Shown: positions 37,041 through 49,200 of the stretch, piece by piece | Layout: each line of letters begins with the position of its first letter | Numbering within the stretch: position 1 is the first letter of the stretch | NCBI RefSeq assembly: GCF_046630445.1 | Contig: NC_092335.1 | Coordinates: forward strand, 541,995,001 to 542,059,000 | DNA from: Rutidosis leptorrhynchoides | Lineage: Eukaryota; Streptophyta; Magnoliopsida; Asterales; Asteraceae | DNA length: 64,000 nt | Direction: 5' to 3' | Program-made: the position numbers and the translations under genes | The notes under the pieces: model-generated | Seen by the model: only the letters and a program-made list of their open reading frames with translations | What the model was told of the DNA's origin: nothing | Database searches by the model: none

Positions 37041-40000
37041 ATGCCACATACCCGAAGTTCAGAATCTCCATTACTTACACCGTTTACAGAACCTGATAGA
37101 AAGCTTGGTAGGATTTCAAAAGAAGTACTTGAAATTTTTGAATCTTCATCAAAGCAAGAAACCTTTGATTCAGAATCAAGTACGACCAAGCCTCGATATT
37201 CAGACTTTGGTAAACCCGTTCAACCCCCAAATTTTGAAATGGAAGGAGAAAGACCGTTGGTACCACGACAATCAATGGCAGCAAAGATGAAAGCAACCCG
37301 GACCGGAAAAGGTAGTGCTATTACTCCACCTACTGGTGAGGTAACTTTTGAAATAAAAGGACATATTCTTCAAATGATTAATAACAGGTGTCAATTTGGT
37401 GGTGGTCCGAATGAAGATGCAAATGAACATATTCGTTTCTTTCAAGAGATATGTCTTCTATTTAAACTTAAACCAGAAACTGACCAGGCCATATTATTAA
37501 GACTTTTCCCTTGGACACTCCAAGGGAAAGCACGAAGTTGGTTAGATTCATTGGCCGAGGCTACGATAGAAACGTGGGATGGTATGTTGGAAAAATTTCT
37601 TAAGAAATATTTTCCAGCATCCAAGTCCGCGAGACTCCAACACGAAATTACCCAATTCTGTCAAAAGCCGATGGAAACCCTGTACGAAGCATGGAATCAA
37701 TTTTCCAAAATGCTAAGAGGTTGTCCAAACCATGGTTTGGATACCTTTCAAAAGGTCCAAATCTTTTACAAAGGTTGTGATGTAGCAACCCGAATTTCAA
37801 TTAACCAAGCGGCCGGTGGTTCTCTTATGGACAAAACCGAGCAAGAGGCTTATGAGATAATCGAGAAACTAGCCAATTATTCTCATGAGTGGCATCAAGA
37901 ACGCCCAATTACTCGAAATGCTCAAGTCCAAAGCGCCGGTGCTTATGATGACTTAAGCTCCCTAGGTGTAAAAATAGATGGTGTTGTCCGAAACATGGAC
38001 AAAATCACCAAGGAAATCCATAGTATGAAAGTAGGTTGTGAATACTGTGGAGGTCTCCACTTAGGAAAAGATTGTGATGCCGGGTTAACCATGGCTCAAA
38101 AAGAAGAAGTGGCTTTCATAAGCCAAAGAAATAATAACCAGTTTCAGGGAAGAGCCCAATTTAACCGAAACTTTAACAACCCCTACAACCCTCAAGGTCA
38201 AACTTCCAATTTTCAACAAGGGTCAAGTAGTGGGTTCCAACAACAAACTCCGGGTTTTTACCAAAAACCCCAACAGGAAGAGAAAAAGTCAAATTTAGAG
38301 AGTATGTTGGAAAAGTTAATTACATCACAAACTCAGCTTGTCACAAATATAAACCAAACCAACGAGAAAAACGAACATCAATTTAGAAACCAACAAGCAT
38401 CAATTCAAAATTTAGAAAAACAAATGAGTGGTTTAGCCAATTTACTGAGCGAGAGGAAACCAGGTAGTTTACCGGGCGATACCAGTAAAAACCCACGAAA
38501 TGAGCAAGCAAATGTTATCACCACACGGAGTGGTCTAGCATATGATGCTCCAAAAATGCCCGAAAATTCTGATTTCAGGGTTCCATTGAACCAAAATGAT
38601 GAACCGGTTAAGGAGCCGAAAAAAGTGGTTGAAAAGGAAGAACGGGAAAAACCCGTAGTAAAACCATATCAACCACCGCTCCCATACCCAAGAAAACAAC
38701 AAAAAGAGAGGCTAGAAGCCGAAAGGTCGAAATTCCTAGATATGTTTAAACAAATTAACATAAACATGCCTTTCATTGATGTAATCTCAGGTATGCCCAA
38801 GTATGCTAAGTTTTTAAAAGACTTACTTACTAATCGGAAGAAAATGGAGGAACTTTCATCCGTCACCATGAATGCTAATTGTTCAGCAATTTTGATGAAC
38901 AAAATACCGAAAAAGTTAGCTGATCCTGGAAGTTTTACCATACCATGTCTCCTGGGAGATTTGGAATGCATTAAAGCATTAGCGGATTTAGGGGCTAGCA
39001 TAAATTTAATGCCTTATTCATTATATGTTAAGCTAAACCCCGGGGAACTGAAACCAACTCGAATGGCAATCCAACTAGCAGACCGCTCTGTTAAATTCCC
39101 TCGTGGAATTTTAGAGAATATGTTAGTAAAAGTCGGTACCCTAGTATTTCCGGCTGATTTTGTAATTCTAGACATGGAGGAGGACACACGTGTGCCTCTT
39201 ATATTAGGTCGACCTTTCCTCAATACCGCTAGAGCTATGATAGATGTTCATGGGCAGAAATTGACCCTTAGTATTGAGGATATGAAGGTTACCTTTTCCG
39301 TTGATCATGCCTTGCAATACCCCGAGTCTACTGATGATCAATGTTATTATTTGCAAACCGTAGACACGTATTCGGAGTTATTGCAGGAATTTCCAGAATT
39401 AAAAGGTACAGGAGAATGCATTTTTGCGGAAGGTGATGATGAAACAATGGTGGAAGAAGTGGAGATGTTGACCACTTTGATGGCTAACGGGTATGAGCCA
39501 AATGATGAAGAGTACAGAAAGTTGGATTTAGGGAATGAATACCGATGTAAAACATCGATTGAAGAACCTCCCGTTTTGGAACTAAAGCCACTTCCAAGTC
39601 ACTTGGAATATGCTTACCTACAAGAAGGTTCTACTCTCCCGGTGATCATTTCATCCGAACTCTCTGTAAGTGAGAAATCTAAGCTTGTTTCCATGTTAAA
39701 AGCCCATAAAACGGCTCTAGCATGGAAAATTCATGACATCAAGGGTATAAGTCCCTCTTATTGTACACATAAGATATTAATGGAAGATAACTATAAGCCG
39801 TGTGTACAAAGACAAAGGCGACTCAACCCCAATATGCAAGAAGCTGTTAAGAAGGAGATTGTAAAACTCCTAGATGCGGGTCTTATTTATCCAATTTCGG
39901 ATAGTCCTTGGGTGAGTCCGGTCCAATGCGTGCCCAAAAAGGGTGGCATGACCGTTGTCATAAATGAAGACGACCAATTAATTTCTACCAGGACTATCAC

Positions 40001-40655
40001 GGGTTGGAGGGTATGCATTGACTACAGGAAATTAAATGATGCTACCCGAAAAGACCATTTTCCCCTTCCTTACATTGATCAAATGTTGGAAAGATTAGCG
40101 GGAAAGAATTTTTATTGTTTTCTTGACGGTTTCTCGGGATATTTCCAAATCCCTATAGCACCCGAGGACCAAGAGAAAACGACCTTTACATGTCCTTATG
40201 GTACTTTCTCCTATCGGCGTATGCCTTTTGGCTTATGCAATGCTCCTGCTACCTTCCAAAGGTGTATGGTGGCTATTTTTCATGTCATGATTGAAGATTT
40301 TATGGAAGTATTCATGGATGACTTCTCAGTCTTCGGTGATTCTTTTGACTCATGTCTTAAAAATCTTGAGCGTATGTTGATTAGGTGTGAAGAATCAAAT
40401 CTTGTACTAAACTGGGAAAAATGTCATTTTATGGTAAAAGAGGGCATTGTATTGGGTCATAAAATTTCTTGTGCAGGTCTGGAGGTGGATCGGGCTAAAG
40501 TGGAAGTAATAGCCAAATTACCACCACCAACGAATGTGAAAGGTGTTAGAAGTTTTCTGGGGCACGCCGGTTTTTACCGGCGGTTCATTAAGGATTTTTC
40601 CAAAATTGCAACCCCCATGAACAAACTTCTTGAGAAGGACTCTTACCGCCTTTAA
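37041..40655 (+). CDS. Element D gag-protease-reverse transcriptase polyprotein (frame broken before RNase H)
   Basis: I chose the ATG at 37041 ([12 protein letters not shown]) as the usual gag-like start. An earlier in-frame codon at 37020 is not ATG. Order of domains: retrotransposon gag (about residues 100-270, with [16 protein letters not shown]), a CCHC knuckle (residues 333-345, [13 protein letters not shown]), a Gln/Asn-rich linker, protease (DLGA at residues 649-652), then reverse transcriptase with [20 protein letters not shown] and FMDD (residues 1091-1094). The frame ends at a stop at 40655, right after [11 protein letters not shown]. Compared with the pol of A and C, about nine residues are missing at this joint, so a small deletion has shifted the frame into the next ORF. 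Confidence 0.9.
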   Translation: MPHTRSSESPLLTPFTEPDRKLGRISKEVLEIFESSSKQETFDSESSTTKPRYSDFGKPVQPPNFEMEGERPLVPRQSMAAKMKATRTGKGSAITPPTGEVTFEIKGHILQMINNRCQFGGGPNEDANEHIRFFQEICLLFKLKPETDQAILLRLFPWTLQGKARSWLDSLAEATIETWDGMLEKFLKKYFPASKSARLQHEITQFCQKPMETLYEAWNQFSKMLRGCPNHGLDTFQKVQIFYKGCDVATRISINQAAGGSLMDKTEQEAYEIIEKLANYSHEWHQERPITRNAQVQSAGAYDDLSSLGVKIDGVVRNMDKITKEIHSMKVGCEYCGGLHLGKDCDAGLTMAQKEEVAFISQRNNNQFQGRAQFNRNFNNPYNPQGQTSNFQQGSSSGFQQQTPGFYQKPQQEEKKSNLESMLEKLITSQTQLVTNINQTNEKNEHQFRNQQASIQNLEKQMSGLANLLSERKPGSLPGDTSKNPRNEQANVITTRSGLAYDAPKMPENSDFRVPLNQNDEPVKEPKKVVEKEEREKPVVKPYQPPLPYPRKQQKERLEAERSKFLDMFKQININMPFIDVISGMPKYAKFLKDLLTNRKKMEELSSVTMNANCSAILMNKIPKKLADPGSFTIPCLLGDLECIKALADLGASINLMPYSLYVKLNPGELKPTRMAIQLADRSVKFPRGILENMLVKVGTLVFPADFVILDMEEDTRVPLILGRPFLNTARAMIDVHGQKLTLSIEDMKVTFSVDHALQYPESTDDQCYYLQTVDTYSELLQEFPELKGTGECIFAEGDDETMVEEVEMLTTLMANGYEPNDEEYRKLDLGNEYRCKTSIEEPPVLELKPLPSHLEYAYLQEGSTLPVIISSELSVSEKSKLVSMLKAHKTALAWKIHDIKGISPSYCTHKILMEDNYKPCVQRQRRLNPNMQEAVKKEIVKLLDAGLIYPISDSPWVSPVQCVPKKGGMTVVINEDDQLISTRTITGWRVCIDYRKLNDATRKDHFPLPYIDQMLERLAGKNFYCFLDGFSGYFQIPIAPEDQEKTTFTCPYGTFSYRRMPFGLCNAPATFQRCMVAIFHVMIEDFMEVFMDDFSVFGDSFDSCLKNLERMLIRCEESNLVLNWEKCHFMVKEGIVLGHKISCAGLEVDRAKVEVIAKLPPPTNVKGVRSFLGHAGFYRRFIKDFSKIATPMNKLLEKDSYRL

Positions 40656-42456
40656 CCTACTTAAAGCAAAGCTCACGCAGTCACCGATTCTCATATCACC
40701 GAATTGGTCAATACCATTCGAACTTATGTGTGACGCCAGTGACTTTGCTATTGGTGCCGTCTTGGGGCAAAGAATAGAAAAACATTTCAAGCCCATTTAC
40801 TATGCTAGTAAGACACTGCAAGGAGCCCAACTTAATTACACTACCACCGAGAAGGAACTCCTTGCAATCGTCTTTTCGTTTGACAAATTCCGATCCTATT
40901 TAGTGCTAGCAAAGACGGTTGTCTACACCGACCACTCGGCTTTAAAGTACTTGCTTTCTAAGCAAGATGCTAAACCCCGTTTAATACGTTGGGTCTTGCT
41001 TTTGCAAGAATTCGACATCGATATAAAGGATAAAAAGGGTGCCGAAAACCTAGCTGCCGATCACCTTTCTCGACTTGAGAACCCGAATCTTGGGGTTCTA
41101 CATGAGACAGTTATCCAAGATAATTTTCCTGATGAAAATCTCATGAGAGTTGAGAAAATTGATGATCCATGGTTTATAGACATTGCCAACTATCTTGCGG
41201 GTGGATTCCTAGAAACCGGTATGTCACACCAGAAAAGAAAGAAATTCTTTAGTGACTTAAAATACTATTTTTGGGAACACCCATATCTCTTTAAACAGTG
41301 TCCCGATGGGATAATCCGTCGGTGTGTTTCGGGGAAGGAATGCACCGAAATTCTGCTTGACTGTCACCTTGGTCCAACAGGTGGGCACTTTGGTCCCCAA
41401 ATCACGGGGAGGAAAGTTTACGAGGCCGGTTTCTATTGGCCTACCATATTCAAAGATGCCTACGCTGTCTGTAAAGCTTGTGACGTGTGCCAACGGGCCG
41501 GTCAAATAACTAAACGGGATGAAATGCCTCAACAAAGCATCCAAGTATGCGAGGTGTTCGATGTTTGGGGAATTGACTTTATGGGCCCCTTTCCAAAATC
41601 TCATTCTTACCTCTACATACTTGTCGCCATAGATTATGTTTCTAAATGGGCGGAGGCAAAACCTCTACCAACAAATGATGGCCGAGTAGTGGTAAACTTT
41701 TTGATGGAACTTTTCTCTAGGTTCGGCACACCAAAAGCTCTTATAAGTGACCGGGGCACCCACTTTTGCAATAAGCAATTGGAAAAGGTGTTGAAAAGAT
41801 ATGGAGTAATTCATAAAATTTCGACATCTTATCATCCCCAAACGAGTGGGCAAGTAGAAAACACCAACCGGTCATTAAAACGCATACTTGAAAAGACCGT
41901 TGGTGCCAATCCAAAAGAGTGGTCAACCAAGTTAAACGATGCATTGTGGGCCTTTCGCACGGCCTACAAAACACCAATTGGAACAACTCCTTTCCGTATG
42001 GTATACAGAAAAGCATGCCATCTCCCGTTGGAGATTGAACATAAAGCACATTGGGCGCTAAGGGCATGCAATTTGGATTACCAAGAAGCGGGTCGGTTAC
42101 GTTTGACTCAACTAAACGAATTAGACGAGTTGAGGTTTGAAGCCTATGACAACTCTCTAATTTACAAGAAAAAAACCAAACAATGGCACGACAAAAGATT
42201 GAAACGTCCAAAGGAATTCATGGAAGGCGATCGTGTCCTTGTTTATAATTCCTGTTTCAAGTTATCACCCGGAAAGCTTAAGTCCCGATGGACGGGACCG
42301 TTTGTTGTTAGAAAGGTGTACCCTTATGGTACAGTCGAAATGGAGAACGGGAAGGGTGATACTTTTAAAGTGAATGGCCACCGGGTCAAACACTATGTTG
42401 ATGGTCCCCTAGAAATTGAGGATGAGGTTAGCCTCAACTTCAAGAAAAAGGCCTAA
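40630..42456 (+). CDS. Element D RNase H and integrase (continuation of pol in another frame)
   Basis: This is the downstream part of the same polyprotein. The nominal ATG at 40630 is probably not a real start, as similarity begins with [10 protein letters not shown] near 40648. RNase H has [24 protein letters not shown] and [10 protein letters not shown]. Integrase has a His-Cys finger ([10 protein letters not shown], then CKACDVC) and the acidic triad in [17 protein letters not shown] and [13 protein letters not shown]-terminal GPF-type module follows ([19 protein letters not shown]). No other stop occurs until 42454. Apart from the joint at about 40640 the enzyme set looks complete. Confidence 0.9.
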   Translation: MRRTLTAFNLLKAKLTQSPILISPNWSIPFELMCDASDFAIGAVLGQRIEKHFKPIYYASKTLQGAQLNYTTTEKELLAIVFSFDKFRSYLVLAKTVVYTDHSALKYLLSKQDAKPRLIRWVLLLQEFDIDIKDKKGAENLAADHLSRLENPNLGVLHETVIQDNFPDENLMRVEKIDDPWFIDIANYLAGGFLETGMSHQKRKKFFSDLKYYFWEHPYLFKQCPDGIIRRCVSGKECTEILLDCHLGPTGGHFGPQITGRKVYEAGFYWPTIFKDAYAVCKACDVCQRAGQITKRDEMPQQSIQVCEVFDVWGIDFMGPFPKSHSYLYILVAIDYVSKWAEAKPLPTNDGRVVVNFLMELFSRFGTPKALISDRGTHFCNKQLEKVLKRYGVIHKISTSYHPQTSGQVENTNRSLKRILEKTVGANPKEWSTKLNDALWAFRTAYKTPIGTTPFRMVYRKACHLPLEIEHKAHWALRACNLDYQEAGRLRLTQLNELDELRFEAYDNSLIYKKKTKQWHDKRLKRPKEFMEGDRVLVYNSCFKLSPGKLKSRWTGPFVVRKVYPYGTVEMENGKGDTFKVNGHRVKHYVDGPLEIEDEVSLNFKKKA

Positions 42457-42622
42457 ATCTAAATGGGGACGAGTTTGGTGAACGACTCGTAAAAAACTTG
42501 TTCACAATTGTAATTAGGTTTGTATTGTGTGCGCGATAAATTTTAGTTTGGTACAAAATGATTAACGTATGACCTCTAAACGCGAACGACTCAGAAAAAC
42601 AGGTCAGTGAGTTTTAGTGAAA

Positions 42623-42747
42623 CAGGACGCCGTCCCAAAACCCTAGACGCCATCCCACTTAACAAACCGGGACGCCGTCCCAAAGATCTAAACGTCGTCC
42701 CACTTAAAGAATCGAGACGCCGTCCCAAAAATCAGGACGACGTCTAG
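42623..42747 (+). repeat. Phased dyad array between pol and ORF3 of D (six units)
   Basis: Unit cores, aligned to the first G of GGACG, lie at about 42625, 42646, 42670, 42692, 42716 and 42735, so spacing is 21, 24, 22, 24, 19. The unit number and alternation match the LTR array (20/25/20/25/20). Units include GGGACGCCGTCCC (exact), AGACGCCATCCC and AAACGTCGTCCC. Confidence 0.85.
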
Positions 42748-42772
42748 ACCCCTGAGTCAGAAAAAAAAATAC

Positions 42773-42915
42773 GTTTTTAAACCATATCCAACCCATTTCT
42801 TATCCACAAAACACACTCTTCTCTATTTCTCTCTGCCCTAACACGAACCACTCTCCAAAAACCCTAATCTCTACCTCAAATTCGCGATTTCTTCTTCAAA
42901 TTCAAGCTTCAAATC
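42773..42915 (+). promoter_or_regulatory. Putative internal promoter and leader of ORF3 in D
   Basis: After the dyad array come TTTTTAAACC (TATA-like), a CT-rich run (TTCTCTATTTCTCTCTGCCC) and an AT-rich leader before ATG at 42916. This order mirrors the D LTR (array, TATA-like, CT-rich run). The promoter role is inferred. Confidence 0.45.
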
Positions 42916-45269
42916 ATGAACTTTTGGGTATGGATACTCCATTTTTACACTTTTCTTTATCAATTACTTGAATTGTATGTTTATATCTATAAATTGGTGA
43001 AGGATAAGTGTGGGGTGTTTGATTTGCATGATTATTGTTAAGATTAACATGCCTTAGATGTTTAAATTGCCCTTATGTGTTTATTTTGCAAAGATTACAT
43101 GCTTTTAAGGGTTTTGTTCATGATTCTAGGGTTTGTAGAAATTAAATCCGAATTTAGGGTGTTTAACTTATGATGTTGAGTTTATGTATGATGTTTATGA
43201 TTCTTGTGAAGTATTTGATTGTGTTGGTGATGTTGATGTCAACTTGGCCGGGTCGTTTTTGAATGTTAGTAAATTTCTAAGCATATTGTTGAATTGTAAT
43301 GAATTTATGAAATGTGTATGCTTGTTTTTCATTTGTAAGGGCCTGTTGAATCAAATTAAGGGAATGGAATGCCTTAATGTATGATGTTATAATGGTCATT
43401 TGAGCTAAAAATTGTGAAAATTGTATTATGATTTGTGATGAATATGATTAGAATGCAAAGTTAAATGTTATGACCTATGACACAACATACTTGAATCTTT
43501 GAGTCCTAAGTTTGTGCTACTTTGTGAAGTTATGATTTTCATTTTTAAAGGTGTCTTAACGAATTCATGTTGACTTTGGTTGATTTTGGTTTGAAACGGT
43601 GAACATGCACTTTTGTGTAAATGAATCCTGATACTTTTGAACTAGGAATTGAATGATTAAGTTCTCCTGCTACTCGGTTATGTTTTAGCTAACATTAACA
43701 CAACGGTTTCTATGTTCTTTTGGTTTGGTGTATAATGTTTTGCAGGGACAACCAAGCAGAGGAGGACCGGTAAAAAGAGGAAGGACAGCAGGTTTGGCTC
43801 CTCCACGACAACCACCACCACCACAACAACAACATCATTCATCATCATCTTCCGGAGAAGAAGAGGAGGAGGATCTAAATGATCCTCGAGTTTGGTTAAC
43901 ACAGGTTCAGAACGACGAAGACTACACCGAAACGTTTGAGAGAATAAACCGCAGGCCGATTAATGCCACTTGGTATTTTATCTGGGGGCCATTGGAAGAA
44001 GCGGGCATGCACCGACATGTTACTAATTTACTAGCCATCCCGTACAATAGAGTAGTCGCCCACGCTTGGGAACATGTTTTTAGCATCAATGAACCAATCT
44101 ATCCGGTGCTGCTTAAAGAATTTTACTCTACCATGCGGTTTAACAATGTCAGCGATTATTTATCGAATGAGTTTCTACGTTTTCGTCTCGGGGGCCAAGA
44201 TAGGGGTATAAGCAGTTTACAGCTTTGTAGAGTTCTGGGAATTTTTGGGGAATTCACCGATAATCAGTTAGGTGAATATTTGCGGGCTTCTGATTACGTT
44301 GGCCAGCATGTTTTTGATGACACCTCTTATTGGCGCAGAATTTGTAAGCCAAATATTGCGCCTGCACATTTTAGATCAAGCAAGCACAGGTACAACGAAA
44401 TCGCAGCCCGGGATGATAAGCTGCTTCATCGACTCATTGCATGCACGTTTAATGCGAGGATTGAGGGTCATGAGAAGGTGAAAACATTAGATTTGTGGAT
44501 TATGGATCAAATCAAGCGGGGTTCCTATACCGACATTCCTGGGCTAATCGGTAATTATTTCCTTGCCATTGCGACTGAGACACGGCTACAGAAGCCACTT
44601 CTGGGAGGCCACTACATCACCCGAATTGCCCGACATTTTAACATTGATTTCAGTAGATTACAGGAGTACACGAGCGTAATGAAACCATTAAAAAAGGTTT
44701 TTTATATTAATGCTGAAATCATTATGAAAGATAGAAATGGGCATTTGGTGCCTTTTGTGGCAGTTGGTGCAGGTGACGCAAGTGGCAGTGGTGTTCAGCA
44801 AGAGCAGCGGCAGGAAGAGGAGGCGGAAATGGAGGCACAGACTAATGTTGGTGAACAGGTTCCGTGGCATCCGTCCCAATCAAGTTGGGACAGTTTGGTT
44901 GGTAGTGTTAATAACATGAGGTTGAGCCCGAACGAACAAAGGATGCACAACGATCGAATGTGGGATAGTCAGCAGCGAATGGACCAACGACAGATTGCTC
45001 AAGTGCACGATCAGGGATGGATGAGTTATGGTATTGATTGGAATAACCATAACTCAGAGTTGTTTTATTCCAACCCCGAGCAGTACTATGGGACGACACG
45101 TCTGACACCCCAATATTACACGGATCCTCAAAACCCACCTCCGCCTCACCCGATTTATGATAATACCGCTGCGTTGCAGGATGCTCGGAACAGATTTGAG
45201 CAGCAATATCCACAGGGACGCCCGTACAGAGATGGTTCGGGTAATTATTTTTGGCCGTTTGATAACTAG
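42916..45269 (+). CDS. ATHILA-family ORF3 (env position) of element D, probably spliced
   Basis: Exon 2 (43746-45269) encodes about 507 residues. A basic start (GQPSRGGPVKRGR) and a Pro/Gln/His/Ser-rich stretch precede an acidic run. Then comes the conserved core with FERINRRPINATWYFIW, AWEHVFSINEPIYPVLLKEF and LCRVLGIFGEF, typical of the ATHILA ORF-1 family (Pfam name from memory). The tail is Gln/Met-rich and ends NYFWPFDN. The acceptor TTTTGCAG|GGACAACC at 43745 and a plausible short exon 1 (42916-42927, MNFW) with donor GTATGG suggest an intron of about 0.8 kb. The unspliced ATG at 43725 is the alternative start. No signal peptide or membrane segment stands out, so an envelope function is not supported here. 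The frame is intact. Confidence 0.75.
43006..43020 (+). repeat. Second exact copy of the D polypurine-tract motif
   Basis: AAGTGTGGGGTGTTT is identical to 47142-47156, which abuts the 3' LTR. A partial copy AAGTGTGGGGTGGGG lies at 45686-45700. Confidence 0.85.
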
Positions 45270-47118
45270 GCCTGCGTGCCTTTGATCATTTTGTACTTTG
45301 TTTTGAGACAATTTAATTTGTGTGGTGTGATTTTAGACAATATTTGGTTTGTAATAACTGGCTAATTGTGTGGATTTGTGAACGGTTGTGGTTGTAAAAA
45401 CACCGTTCTTTTTATTATAAATTGTGTGGTTTGTTAATTTGTGCAGCATGATTGAACTTCAAAGACTGGCATTAAGTTCAGCGACATTTGATATTATGAT
45501 GTGTGTATGATGATAATCGCGGACTGGACGATGCTCTTATGCTGGCAGTAAGTTCAGCAGCATCCGTCTACATGTTCCACGATTTACAGGTTAAAAATTG
45601 AAAATTTCTACAATCACCCTATCACTTTGCCCTCTAAATTTAATCCTTTTTCTGATTTCATGCAATGAGGGCCTTGCATGATCTCAAGTGTGGGGTGGGG
45701 AGTAGAAATTTATCGGGAACTCGTTTTACTAAAATTAAGGCGTTCAAGGCAACATAACTTGTAAAAGGTTAAATTTTATAAATTGATTTTAAAATTTATT
45801 GACGGATTAAGATCAGGTATAACAACCGAATTTCCGTTATAAATATAAATTTTTAAAAGATATTTTATAAACTTAATTGAGTATAAGATTATTTAAAAAA
45901 AAATTTTAAAATTTTCAAGTAGCCTTAAAAACGATTAAAAGCCCAAAAACCACGTTATACACATTATGGTCTTAAAATCTAGAAAATAAATGTTGGTTTA
46001 CATTTTAAATTATTAATAGTCTTTGAAGTTGCACTATCATTCAATTATTTGAATGAAAATCCTACTAGTTTAGTAAGCTAACTTGTAGGTCACTTGTACC
46101 AAAACGAGTGTAAACCGTGAGAGAGCGGTGATTGTATAGCGTGGTCGGAAACCGGATCTCGCGCCAGATCGAAAACCCTAAGGACGATCCTCATTGTTTC
46201 TCCTAACAAGGACAATGTTGCGTCCGACCACTTATATGACCATACAGGATGTATCCATTCCATCCTAAAGGGAGTCAAGTCTCCCGAACGACACACTTGC
46301 TGATTTATTTCAGAAGTTGTAGTCCAGACCAGTTGTAGGGTGACGAAAAATCTTGAAAAGTCATTGCTAAAATCGACTGGAAATCTACCAGGCCTCAACA
46401 TCAAACAGGGAAACTGGTAGTCAAAGCTTATCTCAATGAGGGAGATTTGCTAGCCAAATGGGAAGCGCACCATGATACACAAATTGTCAGTGATTGATCA
46501 GATTCCCAGTGGATAACCTCCGGAAAGGTAATATATCAGCTTTTAAGCCTGATGAACTTCAATCTTTATGATTGACTTAACGGATTAGATGATTACCTCA
46601 TGATTATCGATGATATCCGGACGTAATGTGTATCCTCCTAAGCACATTATTTTCTACCGACATCTCGCGATGTTAGGTACCGTGGGAGGGATTGGCTTGA
46701 CCAATAGCGGGAAACCCGCACTCATTTTTCAAAATTCAGAAAATCCGACAAAATCGGAAAACGTGTCTAGTATTAAAAACTAGCATGATATTTTCAAAAA
46801 CCATAAAACATTTTCATCAAGGTCCTGATTTCCCTAGGATCAAATTTTTCGGATACTTGGCTCTAATCTCTCAAAAATGTGTGTGTGTGTTTCCATTGTG
46901 AATATAGCGTGCGTGTGATTTCAAGTGTGCTATACTTAAAGCGTGTGTTTCCATTGTGTATATAGCGTGAGTGTGTTACTTAAAGCGTGTGTTTTATATA
47001 GTGTGACTTGTGTTTCATAACAACGTGTGTGTTTTGTGTGTTACGAGTGATTCATGTAATGTTTGTAATCTATATTGTGTGATTATGTTTGATATTGTTC
47101 GACTTTGTAACGAAAGAA
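45270..47118 (+). other. Non-coding region between ORF3 and 3' LTR of D
   Basis: About 1.9 kb holds no credible gene. It contains an AAGTGTGGGG motif at 45686 and a GTGTGT-rich zone at about 46875-47045 with repeated AGCGTGTGTTTCCATTGTG words. A minus-strand open frame at 46090-46404 shows no family motif. Confidence 0.7.
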
Positions 47119-47156
47119 TTGCTTGAGGACAAGCAAGGTTTAAGTGTGGGGTGTTT
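47119..47156 (+). promoter_or_regulatory. Hairpin and polypurine tract of element D
   Basis: TTGCTTG-AGGA-CAAGCAA (47119-47136) is a perfect 7-bp stem. It is followed by GGTTTAAGTGTGGGGTGTTT and the LTR start TGATATTG at 47157. Confidence 0.8.
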
Positions 47157-48836
47157 TGATATTGATCAATAACATCATATATATCTATCGCAATATCATT
47201 AAAAACGCTCTAGAATCAAGGATGATGAAGGTGTTCTACAAATAATAAACCAAGATGCGCAAGTTTATATCGGAAGAATGATTTACAAAGAATTTTGATG
47301 ATTTATGACATTGGTTGATCCCGATACGAGTTAGGGTCAAGATAGCACTCTAAAATGATAAAACAAAGCTTCCAAGGTGTTAGGCTTCGTCCAAATGAAG
47401 TAATATTGAAAAGAAAACGAAACAGTCAAAATTAGCACAACAGGACGCCGTCCTGGAAGGTGGGACACCGTCCTGTCTTTCAATTCAGGACGTCGTCTCG
47501 GCAAGTGGGACGCCGTCTAGCCCTTTATACCGGGACGCCGTCCTGCCCTTTGGGACGACGTCCCGTAGTAGGTGTAGCTGACTTTTTGGCTTTTTACCTA
47601 CTCTCTCCACTTTAAAACTTCAGTTTTTGAGGGACTGTTTCATCAGAATACGAACCAGAGAGTTTAGAGGCGATTTTCAGGAGCAAATTGGAGAACTCCA
47701 ACCTCTTTGAAGAGGCTCAACATCAAGGCATCATCCATCAAAACCTTCTTCATCCAAGAACTCTTGTTCTTGTAGGTTATTTACTTGTTCTCAGCAATGA
47801 TTTCAGTTAATAATTTGATTGTATTGTTGTCTGTTACCATGATTGTTGGCTAGTTTTTATAATGTTTGTCTAGATTAATAACCAAGGTATTGGATGTAAT
47901 CTTATTGATTGAATGTATTATGCGTGATAGATTGAAGCTTGAATTAAGAACCATGCTTATTGTTGTTAAAATCATTTGTATCTAGTTAATTGATATGTTG
48001 TTGATAAAGAGAACTCTTGTTGATGTATCATATTGATTTACAATCAACTTGTCTTAGATTGATTGTTTGCTAAACCGGACCAAGGGGGTAAACTAGATTA
48101 AACGGTTAAACAAAATAGGAATGAATTGTGTAGAGCGAACGCAAAGACAATTGTTATTCAAGTCTTTGATCTTGTTGATCAACTAGTCACAAACGAAAAG
48201 GTCTAAGTAATAGGGAACCCTCGCTTAGTAATTCTAGTTTGAGTACTTGCTAAAGAGAACTCTTGGCGAGTCGATTTAGGTGATTAGCATGCTTATAGTT
48301 ATTTGATTACAAATACAAGAACCATAGTGAAAAGGGAACCCTTGATCTTGTTATTATATTTACGTGTTTATCCGAGAGAACTCTTAGTGAACCTATTAGA
48401 TAACTACACACATAATTATTCAATCAGGACTTAATACCTAAAAATACATCCAATACCGAGGGTAAAATATCTAGATAAACATTTCATCTCTTTGATTTAA
48501 TTCAAAACTATCTTACTTGCTTTATTTGCATTTATTATCATTTCATAAACTTAAAAGACAAAAATATTGTTTTTACATTTAACCTTCTTTGATTTGGCTA
48601 AATCGTTAAATAGCCACCAAAACATAAAACTTGTACTTTTAACTTTCATTCACTTAGTTAATCATAATATAGTTTCTAATTCTAGTTTGACTGATATAAC
48701 TGTCCTTGGAACGATACACGGAACTAAACCAGTTACTATACTACTACACGATCGGGTACACTGCCCGTTAGTGTGTAGCAATCTCTAAAACCGGTATTTT
48801 CCATACGATAATTCATATACCACTTTTCGCACATCA
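47157..48836 (+). repeat. 3' LTR of element D
   Basis: Nearly identical to 35182-36862. Dyad array starts at 47443, 47463, 47488, 47508, 47533 and 47553, with the same 20/25/20/25/20 spacing. A few CpG bases have changed (GGACACCG, GACGTCGTC). Confidence 0.9.
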
Positions 48837-48841
48837 ATCCT
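48837..48841. repeat. Target-site duplication of element D (ATCCT), right
   Basis: Matches 35177-35181. Confidence 0.85.
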
Positions 48842-48872
48842 ATTTTGGTATAACGAGGGTTGGGATGTTACA
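48842..48872 (+). repeat. 3' LTR of element C, right remnant
   Basis: ATTTTGGTATAACGAGGG to GATGTTACA matches the last bases of the 5' LTR (26081-26111). It is followed by the ACAAT duplication. Confidence 0.8.
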
Positions 48873-48877
48873 ACAAT

Positions 48878-49188
48878 AATGTTATGTACATGACCGTAAG
48901 AAATGACATGGAAAATGTCGTGAAATTCAGAAGTCATAAATGACATCCTTAGGAAAGGAAGCAGGGTATCAAGAGGGATGCTAAGAAACGTATAATAAGG
49001 AAGCACTAAAAACTAAGACAGGAATATGAACAAGTAAAGGCACTTAAAACTAAGGTAAGAATATAGACAAATAAGAAAGGCACTTAAGCTAAGCCAAGAA
49101 AAGTTATAGTCCTATAGATTGTTAAGGCACCCTAACTAGCACATAAGGCACACTTAAAATAAAATTCTGGTTCTCTATAACAAACTGT
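48878..49188 (-). other. Untranslated leader of element A
   Basis: About 310 bases lie between insertion C and the primer-binding site. The stretch is purine-rich on the plus strand, with AAAGGCACTTAA words repeated near 49035 and 49077. No coding frame is present, and gag is absent. Confidence 0.6.
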
Positions 49189-49200
49189 GCTCTGATACCA
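49189..49200 (-). promoter_or_regulatory. Primer-binding site of element A
   Basis: The minus strand reads TGGTATCAGAGC three bases after the LTR end. This identifies 49204-54411 as the 5' LTR of A. Confidence 0.85.

Larger units (their letters stand above)
35182..48836 (+). mobile_element. Element D: Athila-type Ty3/gypsy retrotransposon
   Basis: This 13.7-kb plus-strand element has 1681- and 1680-bp LTRs that are nearly identical, ATCCT duplications, and an Athila-type primer site. A long gag-pol frame has a single break. A third ORF of the ATHILA family lies in the env position. A hairpin and polypurine tract precede the 3' LTR. It is the youngest-looking and most complete retroelement in the window. 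It inserted into the 3' LTR of C. Confidence 0.92.

Noticed and set aside
41257..42211. Minus-strand open frames opposite integrase of D
   Set aside because: They are shadows of the plus-strand pol gene with no motif of their own.
46090..46404. 104-residue minus-strand frame between ORF3 and the 3' LTR of D
   Set aside because: It has no recognisable domain and lies in the untranslated region of the element on the opposite strand.
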